NCBI RefSeq assembly: GCF_900100965.1
Contig: NZ_FMUJ01000013.1
Span: 1-49,826 of the forward strand
Length of the DNA stretch: 49,826 bases
Reading direction: 5' to 3'
DNA from: Variovorax sp. EL159
GTDB taxonomy: Bacteria; Pseudomonadota; Gammaproteobacteria; Burkholderiales; Burkholderiaceae_C
Part shown: in pieces, positions 25,730-33,943 of the stretch
Numbering within the stretch: the stretch's first letter is position 1
How the letters are laid out: each line of letters opens with the position of its first letter
Translations under genes and position numbers: made by a program
The notes under the pieces: generated by a model
Database searches by the model: none
The model's input: the letters and a program-made list of their open reading frames with translations, nothing else
Told to the model about the DNA's origin: nothing

Positions 25730-26545
25730 TTGGAAATCGAAATCGTCACGCTCTCCCGGCAGGGCGGCCGCAGCTACAACGAAGACGTGTTCGGCCACTG
25801 GCACGACGAGCGCTATGTCGCGTGCCTGGTGGCCGATGGCGCGGGCGGCCATGGCGGTGGCGACGTGGCGGCGGCCACGGCGCGCAGCAGCGTGCTGGGC
25901 GGCTTCTCGGCCGCGCCCGGCCTCGACGAAGCGGTGCTGCGCGGGCTGGTCGAGCAGGCCAACCGCGACGTGGTGGCGCGCCAGGCCGAGGGCGGCAAGC
26001 TCGCGGGCATGCGCTCGACCATCGTCTTCGCGGCCATCGATCTCGAAAGCCAGGCGCTGGCCTGGGTGCACAGCGGCGACAGCCGCGCCTACCTGTTCCG
26101 AGGCGGCGCCATCGTGGCGCGCACCACCGACCACAGCCTGGTGCAGCAGATGGTGGCCGGCGGCATGCTCGACGAAGAAGGCGCGCGGCTGCATCCGCAG
26201 CGCAACATGCTGCTGTCGGCACTGGGCTCGATCGAGGAGGCGCCCGACATCGCGGTGTCGGACCGCATGCGCCTTTTGCCCGGCGACGTGTTGCTGCTGT
26301 GCAGCGACGGCGTGTGGGAGCCGCTGGGCGACGAGCTGCTGGTCGACACGCTGCACGCCGCGCGCACGCCGAGCCAGTGGACCGAGCTGCTCGACGCGCA
26401 GATCAAGGCCCATGCCAAGCCGGGCCACGACAACTACACGGCACTGACCCTGTGGGTGATCGAGGACGACGGCGATGACGTCACGCAGCTGCTGCCGGCG
26501 AGCGTGGATGAAGAGGGCGAGACGATGCCGGCACCGGCACCATAG
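25730..26545 (+). CDS. pppA: PP2C-type Ser/Thr phosphatase (PppA/Stp1-like)
   Basis: This 271-residue PPM phosphatase should dephosphorylate the kinase/FHA pair of the T6SS and shut secretion off. The metal-site motifs are in order and intact: RSYNEDV, VADGAGGHGGGD, VHSGDSRAYLF, LLCSDGVWE and GHDNYTAL. The start is a TTG at 25730, 61 bases after tagH; no in-frame ATG fits better because the family begins at this point. The C-terminal 20 residues are acidic and variable. A large hairpin follows, separating it from the convergent gene. Confidence 0.92.
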   Translation: MEIEIVTLSRQGGRSYNEDVFGHWHDERYVACLVADGAGGHGGGDVAAATARSSVLGGFSAAPGLDEAVLRGLVEQANRDVVARQAEGGKLAGMRSTIVFAAIDLESQALAWVHSGDSRAYLFRGGAIVARTTDHSLVQQMVAGGMLDEEGARLHPQRNMLLSALGSIEEAPDIAVSDRMRLLPGDVLLLCSDGVWEPLGDELLVDTLHAARTPSQWTELLDAQIKAHAKPGHDNYTALTLWVIEDDGDDVTQLLPASVDEEGETMPAPAP

Positions 26546-26561
26546 CCGCGCAAACGGCGAA

Positions 26562-26604
26562 GTTGCCTGAAGCGTGCCCCGCAAAGAAGCACGCCGCAGG
26601 CAAC
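26562..26604. terminator. Bidirectional hairpin between convergent genes
   Basis: Outer stem 26562-26569 (gttgcctg) pairs with 26597-26604 (caggcaac). Inner stem 26572-26577 (gcgtgc) pairs with 26589-26594 (gcacgc), around an 11-base loop. It sits between the phosphatase gene and the convergent small gene ending at 26621. No clear T-tract is present on either side. Confidence 0.6.
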
Positions 26605-26620
26605 GCCCTGCACGAAGCAA

Positions 26621-26992
26621 TCAGGGATTGAAGGGGTTCTGGGCGCGATGCCACGCGTCCATCGAGCGAACCGTCTTGATGCCGCAGATCGAATCGATCT
26701 TGCCGGCGTAGTTCTTCAGGTCTTCGCCGTTCTTGTCCTGCTGGTACTTGTAGAACCACACGGCGACGGACGTGTCCTGGTTGTACACGTCGCCCGTCAG
26801 GGCGTCTCCGTAGGGCAGTTTCTCGCCGCCGAAGGTGCCGCTGAAGTAGTCCTTGAGAAGCTCGTGGATCTTGCGCACGTGCGGGCCCTTGCCGTTGTAG
26901 TTCGGCAGGATGTGGGCGGAGTTGTGGTTGGCGGCGGCGTTCAGGCGCTGGTCGCCATAGAACAGCCAACTGGTGCATGAGTAGTTGGACAT
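26621..26992 (-). CDS. Small peptidoglycan-binding-like protein downstream of hcp
   Basis: This 123-residue protein has no certain family assignment. Residues about 38-113 have the pattern of the small helical peptidoglycan-binding domain (PG_binding_1): VRKIHELL, a Gly-rich middle, then SVAVWFYKYQQD and an ID-x-CGIKTVRSM repeat of the 'dG..G..T' turn. There is no signal peptide, yet such a domain acts in the periplasm, which suits a protein exported through the Hcp tube. It starts with AAGGAG 73 bases after hcp on the same strand. It may be a small T6SS effector or a cargo subunit. No catalytic motif and no neighbouring immunity candidate is visible. Confidence 0.7.
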   Translation of the reverse strand: MSNYSCTSWLFYGDQRLNAAANHNSAHILPNYNGKGPHVRKIHELLKDYFSGTFGGEKLPYGDALTGDVYNQDTSVAVWFYKYQQDKNGEDLKNYAGKIDSICGIKTVRSMDAWHRAQNPFNP

Positions 26993-27025
26993 GGGATCGC
27001 TCCTTGCGTCGGGCTGGCAGGCACC

Positions 27026-27055
27026 CGGGCAGCGGCCAGGCCGGCGCGCTGCCCG
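27026..27055. other. Strong hairpin after hcp
   Basis: A 9-bp perfect stem (27026-27034 cgggcagcg with 27047-27055 cgctgcccg) lies in the 73-base gap between the hcp stop and the next gene on the minus strand. It has no T-tract, so it more likely protects the hcp message 3' end or dampens read-through than terminates fully. Confidence 0.55.
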
Positions 27056-27065
27056 ATGGGTGGCT

Positions 27066-27551
27066 TCAGTTTTCCGCCTTGCCCTTTTCGGTGTCCCACT
27101 TGAACTCCGGACCTGCGCTGAGCTTGCCCGTGCTGTCCTGAACCTTGTATTCGAACTTGATCTTCTTGTAGGAGCAGGAGACCGATTCCGACACCTCGCC
27201 GTTCTGGATGCCGCTGACCTGCACGCTGGTGATGAAGACGTGCTCCAGCGTGATGATGATGTAGTCCTCCTGCTTGCCGCCGGCCTTGCGGCCGGTGAGC
27301 TTGAGCTCGTCCAGGTGCGTGCCCGAGGCGCAACGTTGCGCCAGGTTGGGCGACTGCTTGCCGTAGTGGGCGGTGAAGGTCAGGTCGGCCGGTTCGGCCT
27401 TGCCGCTGCCGGAGCCGCCGCCGCTCTGGGCGCTGCTGTGGTTGCTCACGGCCCACGTCCAGCTCGTGATCTCGATTTCTTTTTCGTGGTTTTCCTTGCC
27501 GGACTCGCCTTCGACGCCTTTGGGCTTGACGTAAAAGTCTGAAGCTGCCAT
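27066..27551 (-). CDS. hcp: T6SS tube protein Hcp (TssD)
   Basis: Hcp hexamers stack into the expelled inner tube. The 161-residue protein has the family pattern: DFYVKPKGVEGES at the start, EIEITSWTWAVSN, a Gly/Ser loop, ADLTFTAHYGKQSP, IIITLEHVFITSVQVSG, and a terminal strand ending in SCSYKKIKFEY. AAGGAG precedes the ATG. It follows tssC on the same strand, after a 170-base gap with an intrinsic terminator, so it probably has its own promoter or is fed by partial read-through. Confidence 0.96.
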   Translation of the reverse strand: MAASDFYVKPKGVEGESGKENHEKEIEITSWTWAVSNHSSAQSGGGSGSGKAEPADLTFTAHYGKQSPNLAQRCASGTHLDELKLTGRKAGGKQEDYIIITLEHVFITSVQVSGIQNGEVSESVSCSYKKIKFEYKVQDSTGKLSAGPEFKWDTEKGKAEN

Positions 27552-27663
27552 TTCAATGCTCCTTGATGATGCCCATGGGTTGCGGGCGGGTGGTTGATCG
27601 ACTCTGATGTGACTGCCCCCGGTCCGTTCGCCGAAGCTGCGTTGCGGGAGCTACATGGAGAAC

Positions 27664-27694
27664 GAAAAAGGGGGCGCCGGTTTGAAGCACCGGC
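27664..27694 (-). terminator. Intrinsic terminator between tssC and hcp
   Basis: On the minus strand, GCCGGT (27694-27689) and ACCGGC (27681-27676) form a stem around a 7-base loop, followed by CCCC and five T (27669-27665). It lies 28 bases past the tssC stop and would limit transcription entering hcp. Confidence 0.65.
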
Positions 27695-27721
27695 CCGTAA
27701 AAACAGGCGCTCTTTTCCGGC

Positions 27722-29215
27722 TTACTTGGCGCCCTTGGCCGAGGGCAGCTTGGACACCAGCCGCAGCGAGACCGTGAGGCCCTCGAGCTGGTAGTGCGGG
27801 CGCAGGAAGAACTTGGAGGTGTAGTAGCCGGGGTTGCCCTCGACCTCTTCCACCACCACTTCGGCGGCGGCCAGCGGCTTGCGCGACTTGGTTTCCTCCG
27901 ACGAGTTGGCGGGGTCGCCGTCGACGTAATTCATGATCCATTTGTTGAGCCAGCGCTGCATGTCCTCGCGCTCCTTGAAGCTGCCGACCTTGTCGCGCAC
28001 GATGCACTTCAGGTAGTGCGCAAAGCGGTTGCAGGCAAAGAGGTAGGGCAGGCGCGCGGCCAGGTTGGCGTTGGCCGTGGCGTCGGGGTCGTCGTACTCG
28101 GCGGGCTTGTTCAGCGACTGAGCGCCGATGAAGGCCGCGAAGTCGGAGTTCTTGCGGTGGATCAGCGAGAGCAGCCCGGCCTTCGACAACTCGGCCTCGC
28201 GCCGGTCGCTGATGGCGATCTCGGTGGGGCACTTCTGGTCGACGCCGCCGTCGTCGCTCGGGAAGGTGTGCAGCGGCAGGTTTTCCACCGCGCCGCCCGA
28301 CTCGATGCCGCGGATGCGCGAGCCCCAGCCGTAGAGCTTGTACGAGCGGTTGATGTTGGTCGCCATGGCATAGGCCGCGTTGGCCCATGCGTACTTGCTG
28401 TGGTCGGCGCCGGCCGTGTCTTCCTCGAAGTCGAACTCTTCCACCGGGTTGGTGTTGGCGCCGTAGGGCGTGCGCGCCAGGAAGCGCGGCATGCACATGC
28501 CCAGGTACTTGGAGTCGTCCGACTCGCGCAGGCTGCGCCAGCCGGCGTACTCGGGCGTGAGGAAGATCTTGGTCAGGTCGCGCGGGTTGGCCAGCTCCTG
28601 CCACGACTCCATCTGCATCAGGTTGGGGCTGGCGCCGGTGATGAAGGGCGCGTGCGCCGAAGCCGCGATCTTGGCCATCTCGCCGAGCAGCTCGACGTCG
28701 GGCGGGCTCTGGTCGAAGTGGTAGTCGCCGACGATCGCGCCGAAGGGCTCGCCGCCGAACTGGCCGTACTCCTGCTCGTAGATCTTCTTGAACATCGGGC
28801 TCTGGTCCCAGGCCGCGCCCTTGAACTTCTTGAGGTTCTTGGCCAGCTCGGTCTTCGAGATGTCCATCACCCGGATCTTCAGGTGCTCATCGGTCTCGGT
28901 GTTGTTCACCATGTAGTGCAGGCCGCGCCACGCACTCTCGAGCTTCTGGTAGTCGGGGTGGTGAATGATCCGGTTCACCTGGTCGGTGAGCTTGGCGTCG
29001 ATCGCGGCGATCATGGCCTGGATCGACTTGGTCACGTCCTTGCCGATGACGGTGCTGTTCGCCAGCGCCTGCTGCGCGAGCGTGAGCACGGCGGCTTCGA
29101 CGGCGCTCTTGGCTTCGTCGCTGCGCGGCTTGAATTCCTTTTGCAGCAGCGACGAAAAGTCGCTGCCCGCGTACGCGACATCTTTCAGCGCGCTCTGTTC
29201 GAGTGCTTCGGCCAT
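27722..29215 (-). CDS. tssC: T6SS sheath large subunit TssC (VipB/EvpB)
   Basis: TssC and TssB form the contractile sheath. The 497-residue product carries the usual landmarks: LLQKEF near the start, HHPDYQKLESAWRGLHYMV, FGAIVGDYHFDQSP, the SPNLMQMESW stretch and the terminal hydrophobic KFFLRPHYQLEGLTVSLRLVS. GAGGAG precedes the ATG, 31 bases after tssB. The length is typical and no damage is seen. Confidence 0.98.
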   Translation of the reverse strand: MAEALEQSALKDVAYAGSDFSSLLQKEFKPRSDEAKSAVEAAVLTLAQQALANSTVIGKDVTKSIQAMIAAIDAKLTDQVNRIIHHPDYQKLESAWRGLHYMVNNTETDEHLKIRVMDISKTELAKNLKKFKGAAWDQSPMFKKIYEQEYGQFGGEPFGAIVGDYHFDQSPPDVELLGEMAKIAASAHAPFITGASPNLMQMESWQELANPRDLTKIFLTPEYAGWRSLRESDDSKYLGMCMPRFLARTPYGANTNPVEEFDFEEDTAGADHSKYAWANAAYAMATNINRSYKLYGWGSRIRGIESGGAVENLPLHTFPSDDGGVDQKCPTEIAISDRREAELSKAGLLSLIHRKNSDFAAFIGAQSLNKPAEYDDPDATANANLAARLPYLFACNRFAHYLKCIVRDKVGSFKEREDMQRWLNKWIMNYVDGDPANSSEETKSRKPLAAAEVVVEEVEGNPGYYTSKFFLRPHYQLEGLTVSLRLVSKLPSAKGAK

Positions 29216-29246
29216 GGTGATCTACTCCTCGTTGCTCAAATGGGAT

Positions 29247-29762
29247 TCAGGCGGCCGGGGTGGTGCCGTCTTCGGGTTTCTTGCTCGCGGCCAGGGTCTG
29301 CAGCAGGGCCGGGTCTTCGAGCACCTTGGCCAGCAGGTCTTCGGCGCCGCCCTTGCCGTCCATGTAGGTCACGAGGTTCGACAGCTGCGTGCGCGCCTCC
29401 AGCAGCTTGTTGAGCGCACCGACCTTGCGTGCCACGGCGGCGGGCGAGAAGTCGTCCATGTTCTCGAAGGTGAGCTCGACCTTCAGGTCGCCTTCGCCGG
29501 TGAGCGAGTTCTCGACAGCGAACGCGGCGCGCGGCTTCATGGCCTTCATGCGCGCGTCGAAGTTGTCGACGTCGATCTCCAGGAACTTGCGGTCGGCCAC
29601 GGGCGCGAGCGGGTCGGCCGGCTTGCCCGAGAGATCGGCGAGCACGCCCATCACGAAGGGCAGCTGGATCTTCTTCTCGGCGCCGTACAGCTCCACGTCG
29701 TATTCGATCTGGACCCGTGGCGCCCGGTTGCGGGCGATGAATTTCTGACTGCTCTTGGCCAT
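29247..29762 (-). CDS. tssB: T6SS sheath small subunit TssB (VipA)
   Basis: The 171-residue product shows the TssB signature: NRAPRVQIEYDVELYGAEKKIQLPFVMGVLADLSG, then FLEIDVDNFDARMKAMKP and LNKLLEARTQLSNL. It pairs with TssC in the sheath and its N-terminal helix is the site recognised by ClpV and TagJ, both encoded here. It lies 59 bases after tssA. Confidence 0.98.
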   Translation of the reverse strand: MAKSSQKFIARNRAPRVQIEYDVELYGAEKKIQLPFVMGVLADLSGKPADPLAPVADRKFLEIDVDNFDARMKAMKPRAAFAVENSLTGEGDLKVELTFENMDDFSPAAVARKVGALNKLLEARTQLSNLVTYMDGKGGAEDLLAKVLEDPALLQTLAASKKPEDGTTPAA

Positions 29763-29821
29763 GGAGATGCTCCTTGCGGGTGTGAATGGGGTGCGGGTCG
29801 GGTGCTGTCGCGGTTACTCGG

Positions 29822-30859
29822 TTACTCGGAAGGGCGCCTGCCCGTCACGGTTTCGATGGTGTCCATCGCGTTGGGCGCGAGGTTGGCCATGATTTCGAGA
29901 AAGCTCACGCCGATGAGCTTCTTGGCGCGCTCGATCAGCAGCGGCGCGGGGTTGCCGGGCTCGGACTGCTCGAGGTAGCGGATCACGCGGTCGAGCATCT
30001 GCACCGCGTCCTGCCGGTTCTGGATCTCGCCGCTCGGGGCGGCGGGGCGGGCCGTGGTGCCGGCTGCCTGCGACCCGTCGGCTCCGGCGTTGGCATCGGT
30101 GGCTGCATCGCCCGCGGCACCGGCGCCGACACCGCAGGCCTTCTTCAGCACGCGTCCCACGGTGCGAAGCGGTGTCAGGTCGATCGCATCGGAGCGGCCG
30201 GTGCGCTCGACCAGCAAGGCCTGCAGCCTGTCGAGCAGCGCGAGCACGTTCGTCGCGGCCTGCAGCAGTTCGGGGCTCGATGCCTGGATGGCCTCGATGC
30301 CGCCCTGCACCTGCGAGGCCGAGTAGGTGGCTTCGCCGCCCACCGCGTCCAGGATGTTGTGGGCCACGGCAATGTCGCGCACGCGGATCGGCCCCACGCC
30401 GGGCGCCATGCCCACCTGCGCGTCGTACAGCTCGCGCAGCATCGTCTGGCCTTCGTCGCAGAAGGGCGCCAATGCGTTCAGGCGCATCGTCGGGTCGTTG
30501 TCGTCGTCGGCATCCAGCTTTGGATGTATGCCTTCCCAGAAGGTGTCGAGCAGGCCGTTCAGCAACTGGAGCCCGGCGACGAAGCCGGCCACGCCCTGCA
30601 TGTGCGTGGCGGCGCGCAGCAGCAGCACGGCAACGCGCACGTCCTTGCTGCGGCGCAGGATCGCGTCGCACTGTTCGGCCACCGCGCGCCACTCGGGCTC
30701 GACCGCGGGGATCACGGTGTCGCCGAACTGCTGCTCGGGCTTGCCTTGCGCGGCGGCCACGAGCGCGATGAAGTCCGGGTCGTACTCCAGGTCGTCGCCG
30801 CATGGCGAGGCCTCGCCGATGGGCGCGAGCAGTGCTTCGACAAGTTCGTGAGTCAGCAT
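29822..30859 (-). CDS. tssA: T6SS assembly protein TssA (ImpA)
   Basis: TssA organises baseplate and sheath polymerisation. The 345-residue protein starts with the ImpA N-terminal domain (APIGEASPCGDDLEYDPDF at about 15-33, then LLRAATHMQGVAGFVAGLQLL). A variable Ala-rich linker (about 235-275) leads to a C-terminal helical part with NRQDAVQMLDRVIRYLEQSEPGNPAPLLIERAKKL. It is the first gene of the minus-strand tssABC run; its start is 71 bases from the divergent tssJ. Confidence 0.96.
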   Translation of the reverse strand: MLTHELVEALLAPIGEASPCGDDLEYDPDFIALVAAAQGKPEQQFGDTVIPAVEPEWRAVAEQCDAILRRSKDVRVAVLLLRAATHMQGVAGFVAGLQLLNGLLDTFWEGIHPKLDADDDNDPTMRLNALAPFCDEGQTMLRELYDAQVGMAPGVGPIRVRDIAVAHNILDAVGGEATYSASQVQGGIEAIQASSPELLQAATNVLALLDRLQALLVERTGRSDAIDLTPLRTVGRVLKKACGVGAGAAGDAATDANAGADGSQAAGTTARPAAPSGEIQNRQDAVQMLDRVIRYLEQSEPGNPAPLLIERAKKLIGVSFLEIMANLAPNAMDTIETVTGRRPSE

Positions 30860-30860
30860 G

Positions 30861-30888
30861 TTGCCTGTTGGAGTTCGCTGGTGATAAT
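30861..30888 (+). promoter_or_regulatory. Candidate promoter for tssJ
   Basis: TTGCCT (30861-30866) and GATAAT (30883-30888), spacer 16, lie 42 bases before the tssJ ATG, in the 71-base divergent gap with tssA. GATAAT differs from consensus at one position. Confidence 0.5.
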
Positions 30889-30930
30889 CAAAGATGCGTC
30901 AGGACCGGTCAATGCAACGAAGGGAATAGC

Positions 30931-31443
30931 ATGCGCACGCTCGGTACACACCATTCGTCCTATGGAGGCTTTCTGGCCGCTGCTTCGCGGCGACGCATCG
31001 CAGCCTTTGGCCTTGCTGCAGCGGGTCTTTTGATTGCGGGCTGCGCGAGCAAGCCGGTGGTCACGCCGGTGTCGATCACGCTGGCGGCCGGCGCCGATGC
31101 CAACCCCGATGCACGCGGACGCGCATCGCCGCTCACGGTGCGCGTGTATGCACTCAAGTCGTCGGGGCCCTTCGAAAGCGCCGACTTCTTCTCGCTGTTC
31201 GAGAAGGACCAGGCCACGCTCGGCGCCGAACTCGTGCAACGCGAAGAAGCGCTGCTGCGGCCCGGCGAAAGCAAGAAGCTCGACCTCACGCTGCCGGCGG
31301 ACGCCAAGGCCATCGGCGTGATGGCGGCGTTTCGCGACCTCGACCGCGCACGCTGGCGCGAGGTGCGCGCGGTGGAGCCGGGCAAGCCGCAAACGCTCAA
31401 CGTGACCTTCGGCGCGCGCCAGATCCGCATCGACGCGAAGTAG
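30931..31443 (+). CDS. tssJ: T6SS outer-membrane lipoprotein TssJ
   Basis: TssJ is the outer-membrane lipoprotein of the TssJLM complex. The 170-residue product has a lipoprotein signal (LLIAGC, Cys38) and a transthyretin-like domain with the family text SPLTVRVYALKSSGPFESADFFSLFEKD, LRPGESKKLDLTLP and VMAAFRDLDRARWREV. The ATG at 30931 is preceded by GAAGGGA; the open frame upstream is not part of the protein. It stands alone on the plus strand between two minus-strand T6SS blocks. Confidence 0.95.
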   Translation: MRTLGTHHSSYGGFLAAASRRRIAAFGLAAAGLLIAGCASKPVVTPVSITLAAGADANPDARGRASPLTVRVYALKSSGPFESADFFSLFEKDQATLGAELVQREEALLRPGESKKLDLTLPADAKAIGVMAAFRDLDRARWREVRAVEPGKPQTLNVTFGARQIRIDAK

Positions 31444-31460
31444 GCGCGGCGCGCCGGTTT

Positions 31461-32621
31461 TCACGGTGCGCCCGCCGTGGTGTTCGATGCTGGGCGCCCC
31501 GGCCGCACCAGTGGCTGGTCGACCGGCAGGAAGCGCTCGAACAGGTCGCCGACGAACGCACCGCCGGTGGCTTGCGATGCCGACGCGGTGAGGTAGAGGC
31601 CCCGCCAGCGCGGCGCGCGCCTGCTCTTGCCGTGGCCCTCGAAGAGCACCTGCGCGAACGCGCGCAACGCGGGCTGCAGTGCACGCACCGCTTCCACGAA
31701 TTCATGGATCGCCAACCGGCCCGAGGGACCGGCCTGCTCGCGCAGCAGCGCCATGCGCAGGCCATGCAGTTGCCGGGCGATGGGATCGAACACGGCATCG
31801 AAGCGCTCGGCGGCCGGCGTGTCGATGACGGGGGACGGATCGGTCAGGCGATGGCCCAGCACCTGTGCGAGCACCTCGGGCGGCAGGGCGCCGCGCAGCG
31901 TGGCGTAGCCCGCGAGCTGTTCGAGGCCGGTCACGACGAGGTAGGTGGGCAGCTGCAGGCGCAGGGTGTCGCTTGCTTCGTCGAGCGCGCGGCGCATCCG
32001 GGCGGCCAGGGGCATCAGTTCGGTGGCGTCCGCGTGCAGCAGCTCGCTGGCGCCGACACAGGCCACGAGGCCGTTCAGCGGCAGGCGCTCGCGCCGCTGC
32101 GCCAGCGCGAGCAGCGATTGCAGCCACAGGCTGCGCTGCGTGGGCGTGGCGGCCGCGTCGCCTACTGCGTCGGGATGGACCTCGATGGCCACGGTGGCGC
32201 CGGTCAGCCACCAGCGCCACCACCAGCCCTCGCTGGTGGATTCGCTGTCGGGGGCATGTGGATGTTCGGGCGCATGTTCGTGTGGGTGCGCACGTTCGCC
32301 ATGCGCGGTCGCAAAGAGGCCCAGCAGGTTGGCGGCGGCATCGCCGAAGAAAAGAAACCACGGCACGGGCGCGGCGGTTCGTCGCCATGGCGTGCGGCGC
32401 GTGGCTTGCTGCGTCTGCGCCATGTCTTCCTTGAGGGCGTCGAGGGCGGCCTCGCCGGTGTCGTCGGCCGGTGCGCCCAATGCCTCGATGCGGCGGCGCA
32501 GCGCACGGCGGCGCGCACCGCGGCCCGCGTCGTGCACCACGGCATACAGCAGCGCGAAGCCGATCGCGCACAGCGCCAGCAGGAGCCAGAAGCGATGGGT
32601 GGGCGACAGCAGGGCGTTCAT
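31461..32621 (-). CDS. Short TssM/IcmF-like protein without Walker A
   Basis: This 386-residue protein resembles only the N-terminal cytoplasmic part of TssM. A membrane helix (about 11-29) is followed by PWFLFFGDAAANLLGL (87-102), the position of the IcmF P-loop (normally G-x4-GKT), here with no Gly-Lys-Thr. A His-rich loop (107-122) and WRWWLTGATVAIEV, matching the 'WWFTDEAVLIDTAG' strand, come next. LPTYLVVTGLEQLAGY and RGLYLTASASQATGG correspond to later IcmF motifs. The periplasmic part of a full TssM (about 1100 residues) is absent. It overlaps the tssL gene by ATGA, so the two are co-translated. Nucleotide binding is unlikely; a structural role is inferred. Confidence 0.75.
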   Translation of the reverse strand: MNALLSPTHRFWLLLALCAIGFALLYAVVHDAGRGARRRALRRRIEALGAPADDTGEAALDALKEDMAQTQQATRRTPWRRTAAPVPWFLFFGDAAANLLGLFATAHGERAHPHEHAPEHPHAPDSESTSEGWWWRWWLTGATVAIEVHPDAVGDAAATPTQRSLWLQSLLALAQRRERLPLNGLVACVGASELLHADATELMPLAARMRRALDEASDTLRLQLPTYLVVTGLEQLAGYATLRGALPPEVLAQVLGHRLTDPSPVIDTPAAERFDAVFDPIARQLHGLRMALLREQAGPSGRLAIHEFVEAVRALQPALRAFAQVLFEGHGKSRRAPRWRGLYLTASASQATGGAFVGDLFERFLPVDQPLVRPGRPASNTTAGAP

Positions 32622-33943
32622 CGCGCGACCGTTTCAAGGAACACGAAGTCGGCGATCAGCCGGTCGCCGTTCTTGCTGGCCGCGAGCACCTCGCGCAGCC
32701 GCAGCAGGTAGTCGGAGGCCAGCTCGTAGGGCGGCCGGTCGGAGGTTTCGCTGAACGGCATCGGCGCCGACAGCACCGTGATGAGTACGTTGCCGAAGGG
32801 CGGGCTCACGAGCCAGCTCGACGGGATGTCGCGGCCCAGCTCCAGCGTCTGGCCGGCGCGCAGCTGCGTGGGCGCCTGCCCGGTATTGAGGTGCATGACC
32901 GAGCCGTCGGCGGTGTAGTAGTCGACCCAGATGTAGCTGTCGTGGCGCGGCGCCACGATCTGCACGCGCACGTTGTCGCCTTCGCGCAGCTTGCCGTCGC
33001 GGGCCGACGGCGCGCTCACGTCGAGCCCGTAGGCCTTCTCGTGGTTGCGCGCCTGGTAGGGCTTGAGGATGGAGAACACCTCGCAGTGCGGCCACACGCG
33101 CAGGCCGACGTCGAAGCGCGGCGCCTTGACGCCGGGCATCGCGCGCACGTCGCGCTCGACCCGCGGCAGGTCGGCGGGCAGCGAGACGAAGCCGCTCACG
33201 TGCGTGCGGCCCTCCTTGTCGGTGGTCGCCGTGAGGTCCGCGCAGGCAAAGCTCTGCAGGTGCTGCTCGATGCGCTGCGTGAGCGCGGTGTCCGCCGCCG
33301 GTGGCCCGGTGGACCAGAGCCACAGCAGGTAGAGCAGCGGCAGCAGCAGGGCAAGGGCCGCGCCGCTGCGCAGCAATGCGCGGTCGCGCCGGTGGGTGTC
33401 GTAGGGGCCGCGCGGATCGGGCACGCCGTAGGGCTGCGGCGTGATGTGGTCCTGCGCCAGGCTGCCGGTGGCCAGCGGCGGCGTGCGCAGCTGGTGGCCG
33501 TGCAGGTCCTTGAGCTTGCCGAGCTCGCCCTGGTCGCCGTCCTCGAAGTAGTACTGGCCCTTGAAGCCGAGCGCCAGCGCGTGCCAGTAGACCTCGCGCA
33601 CCTCGTCGTCCTGCGCCGTCAGTGCCGAGAGGTGGTGGAAGAACTCGCTGTGCGCGTTGCTGGAGTTGAAGAGCTGCGCCTGCAGCGGCGGTGCGCCGCT
33701 GGCCGCGCCGGGATGGCGCGCGAGGATCTCGTCGATCCACGCGACCATCGCGAAGGCGGCCGATTCGATCTGCGTCGCGGGCGTGCCCGATGCCTCGGCC
33801 TCGGCGCGCGCGGCGTCGAGCAGACGGCGCGCCTGTTGCTGCGCCGCGTCGTGCGGTGGGGCGGGGCGGCCGCCTGCCAGCGCGGCATCGAGCGCAAGAC
33901 CGAATGCGATGAATGCCGAGAAGCAGTCGAACAGACGGGCCAT
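32618..33943 (-). CDS. tssL: TssL (DotU-like) with BON-like and DUF4384-like C-terminal domains
   Basis: The 441-residue protein starts with a DotU-type cytoplasmic domain (about 1-190: AMVAWIDEIL, QAQLFNSSNAHSEFF, REVYWHALALGFKGQYY) and a single membrane helix (about 193-211). Such TssL proteins carry an extra periplasmic part. Here it is not OmpA-like. Residues 221-285 look like a BON domain (GRTHVSGFVSLPADLPRVERDV), and 317-398 carry the DUF4384 pattern (DSYIWVDYYTADGSVMHL, LRAGQTLELG, NVLITVLSAPMPF) seen in the kinase and caspase of this locus. It is the first gene of a two-gene minus-strand unit with the TssM-like gene. Confidence 0.88.
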   Translation of the reverse strand: MARLFDCFSAFIAFGLALDAALAGGRPAPPHDAAQQQARRLLDAARAEAEASGTPATQIESAAFAMVAWIDEILARHPGAASGAPPLQAQLFNSSNAHSEFFHHLSALTAQDDEVREVYWHALALGFKGQYYFEDGDQGELGKLKDLHGHQLRTPPLATGSLAQDHITPQPYGVPDPRGPYDTHRRDRALLRSGAALALLLPLLYLLWLWSTGPPAADTALTQRIEQHLQSFACADLTATTDKEGRTHVSGFVSLPADLPRVERDVRAMPGVKAPRFDVGLRVWPHCEVFSILKPYQARNHEKAYGLDVSAPSARDGKLREGDNVRVQIVAPRHDSYIWVDYYTADGSVMHLNTGQAPTQLRAGQTLELGRDIPSSWLVSPPFGNVLITVLSAPMPFSETSDRPPYELASDYLLRLREVLAASKNGDRLIADFVFLETVAR

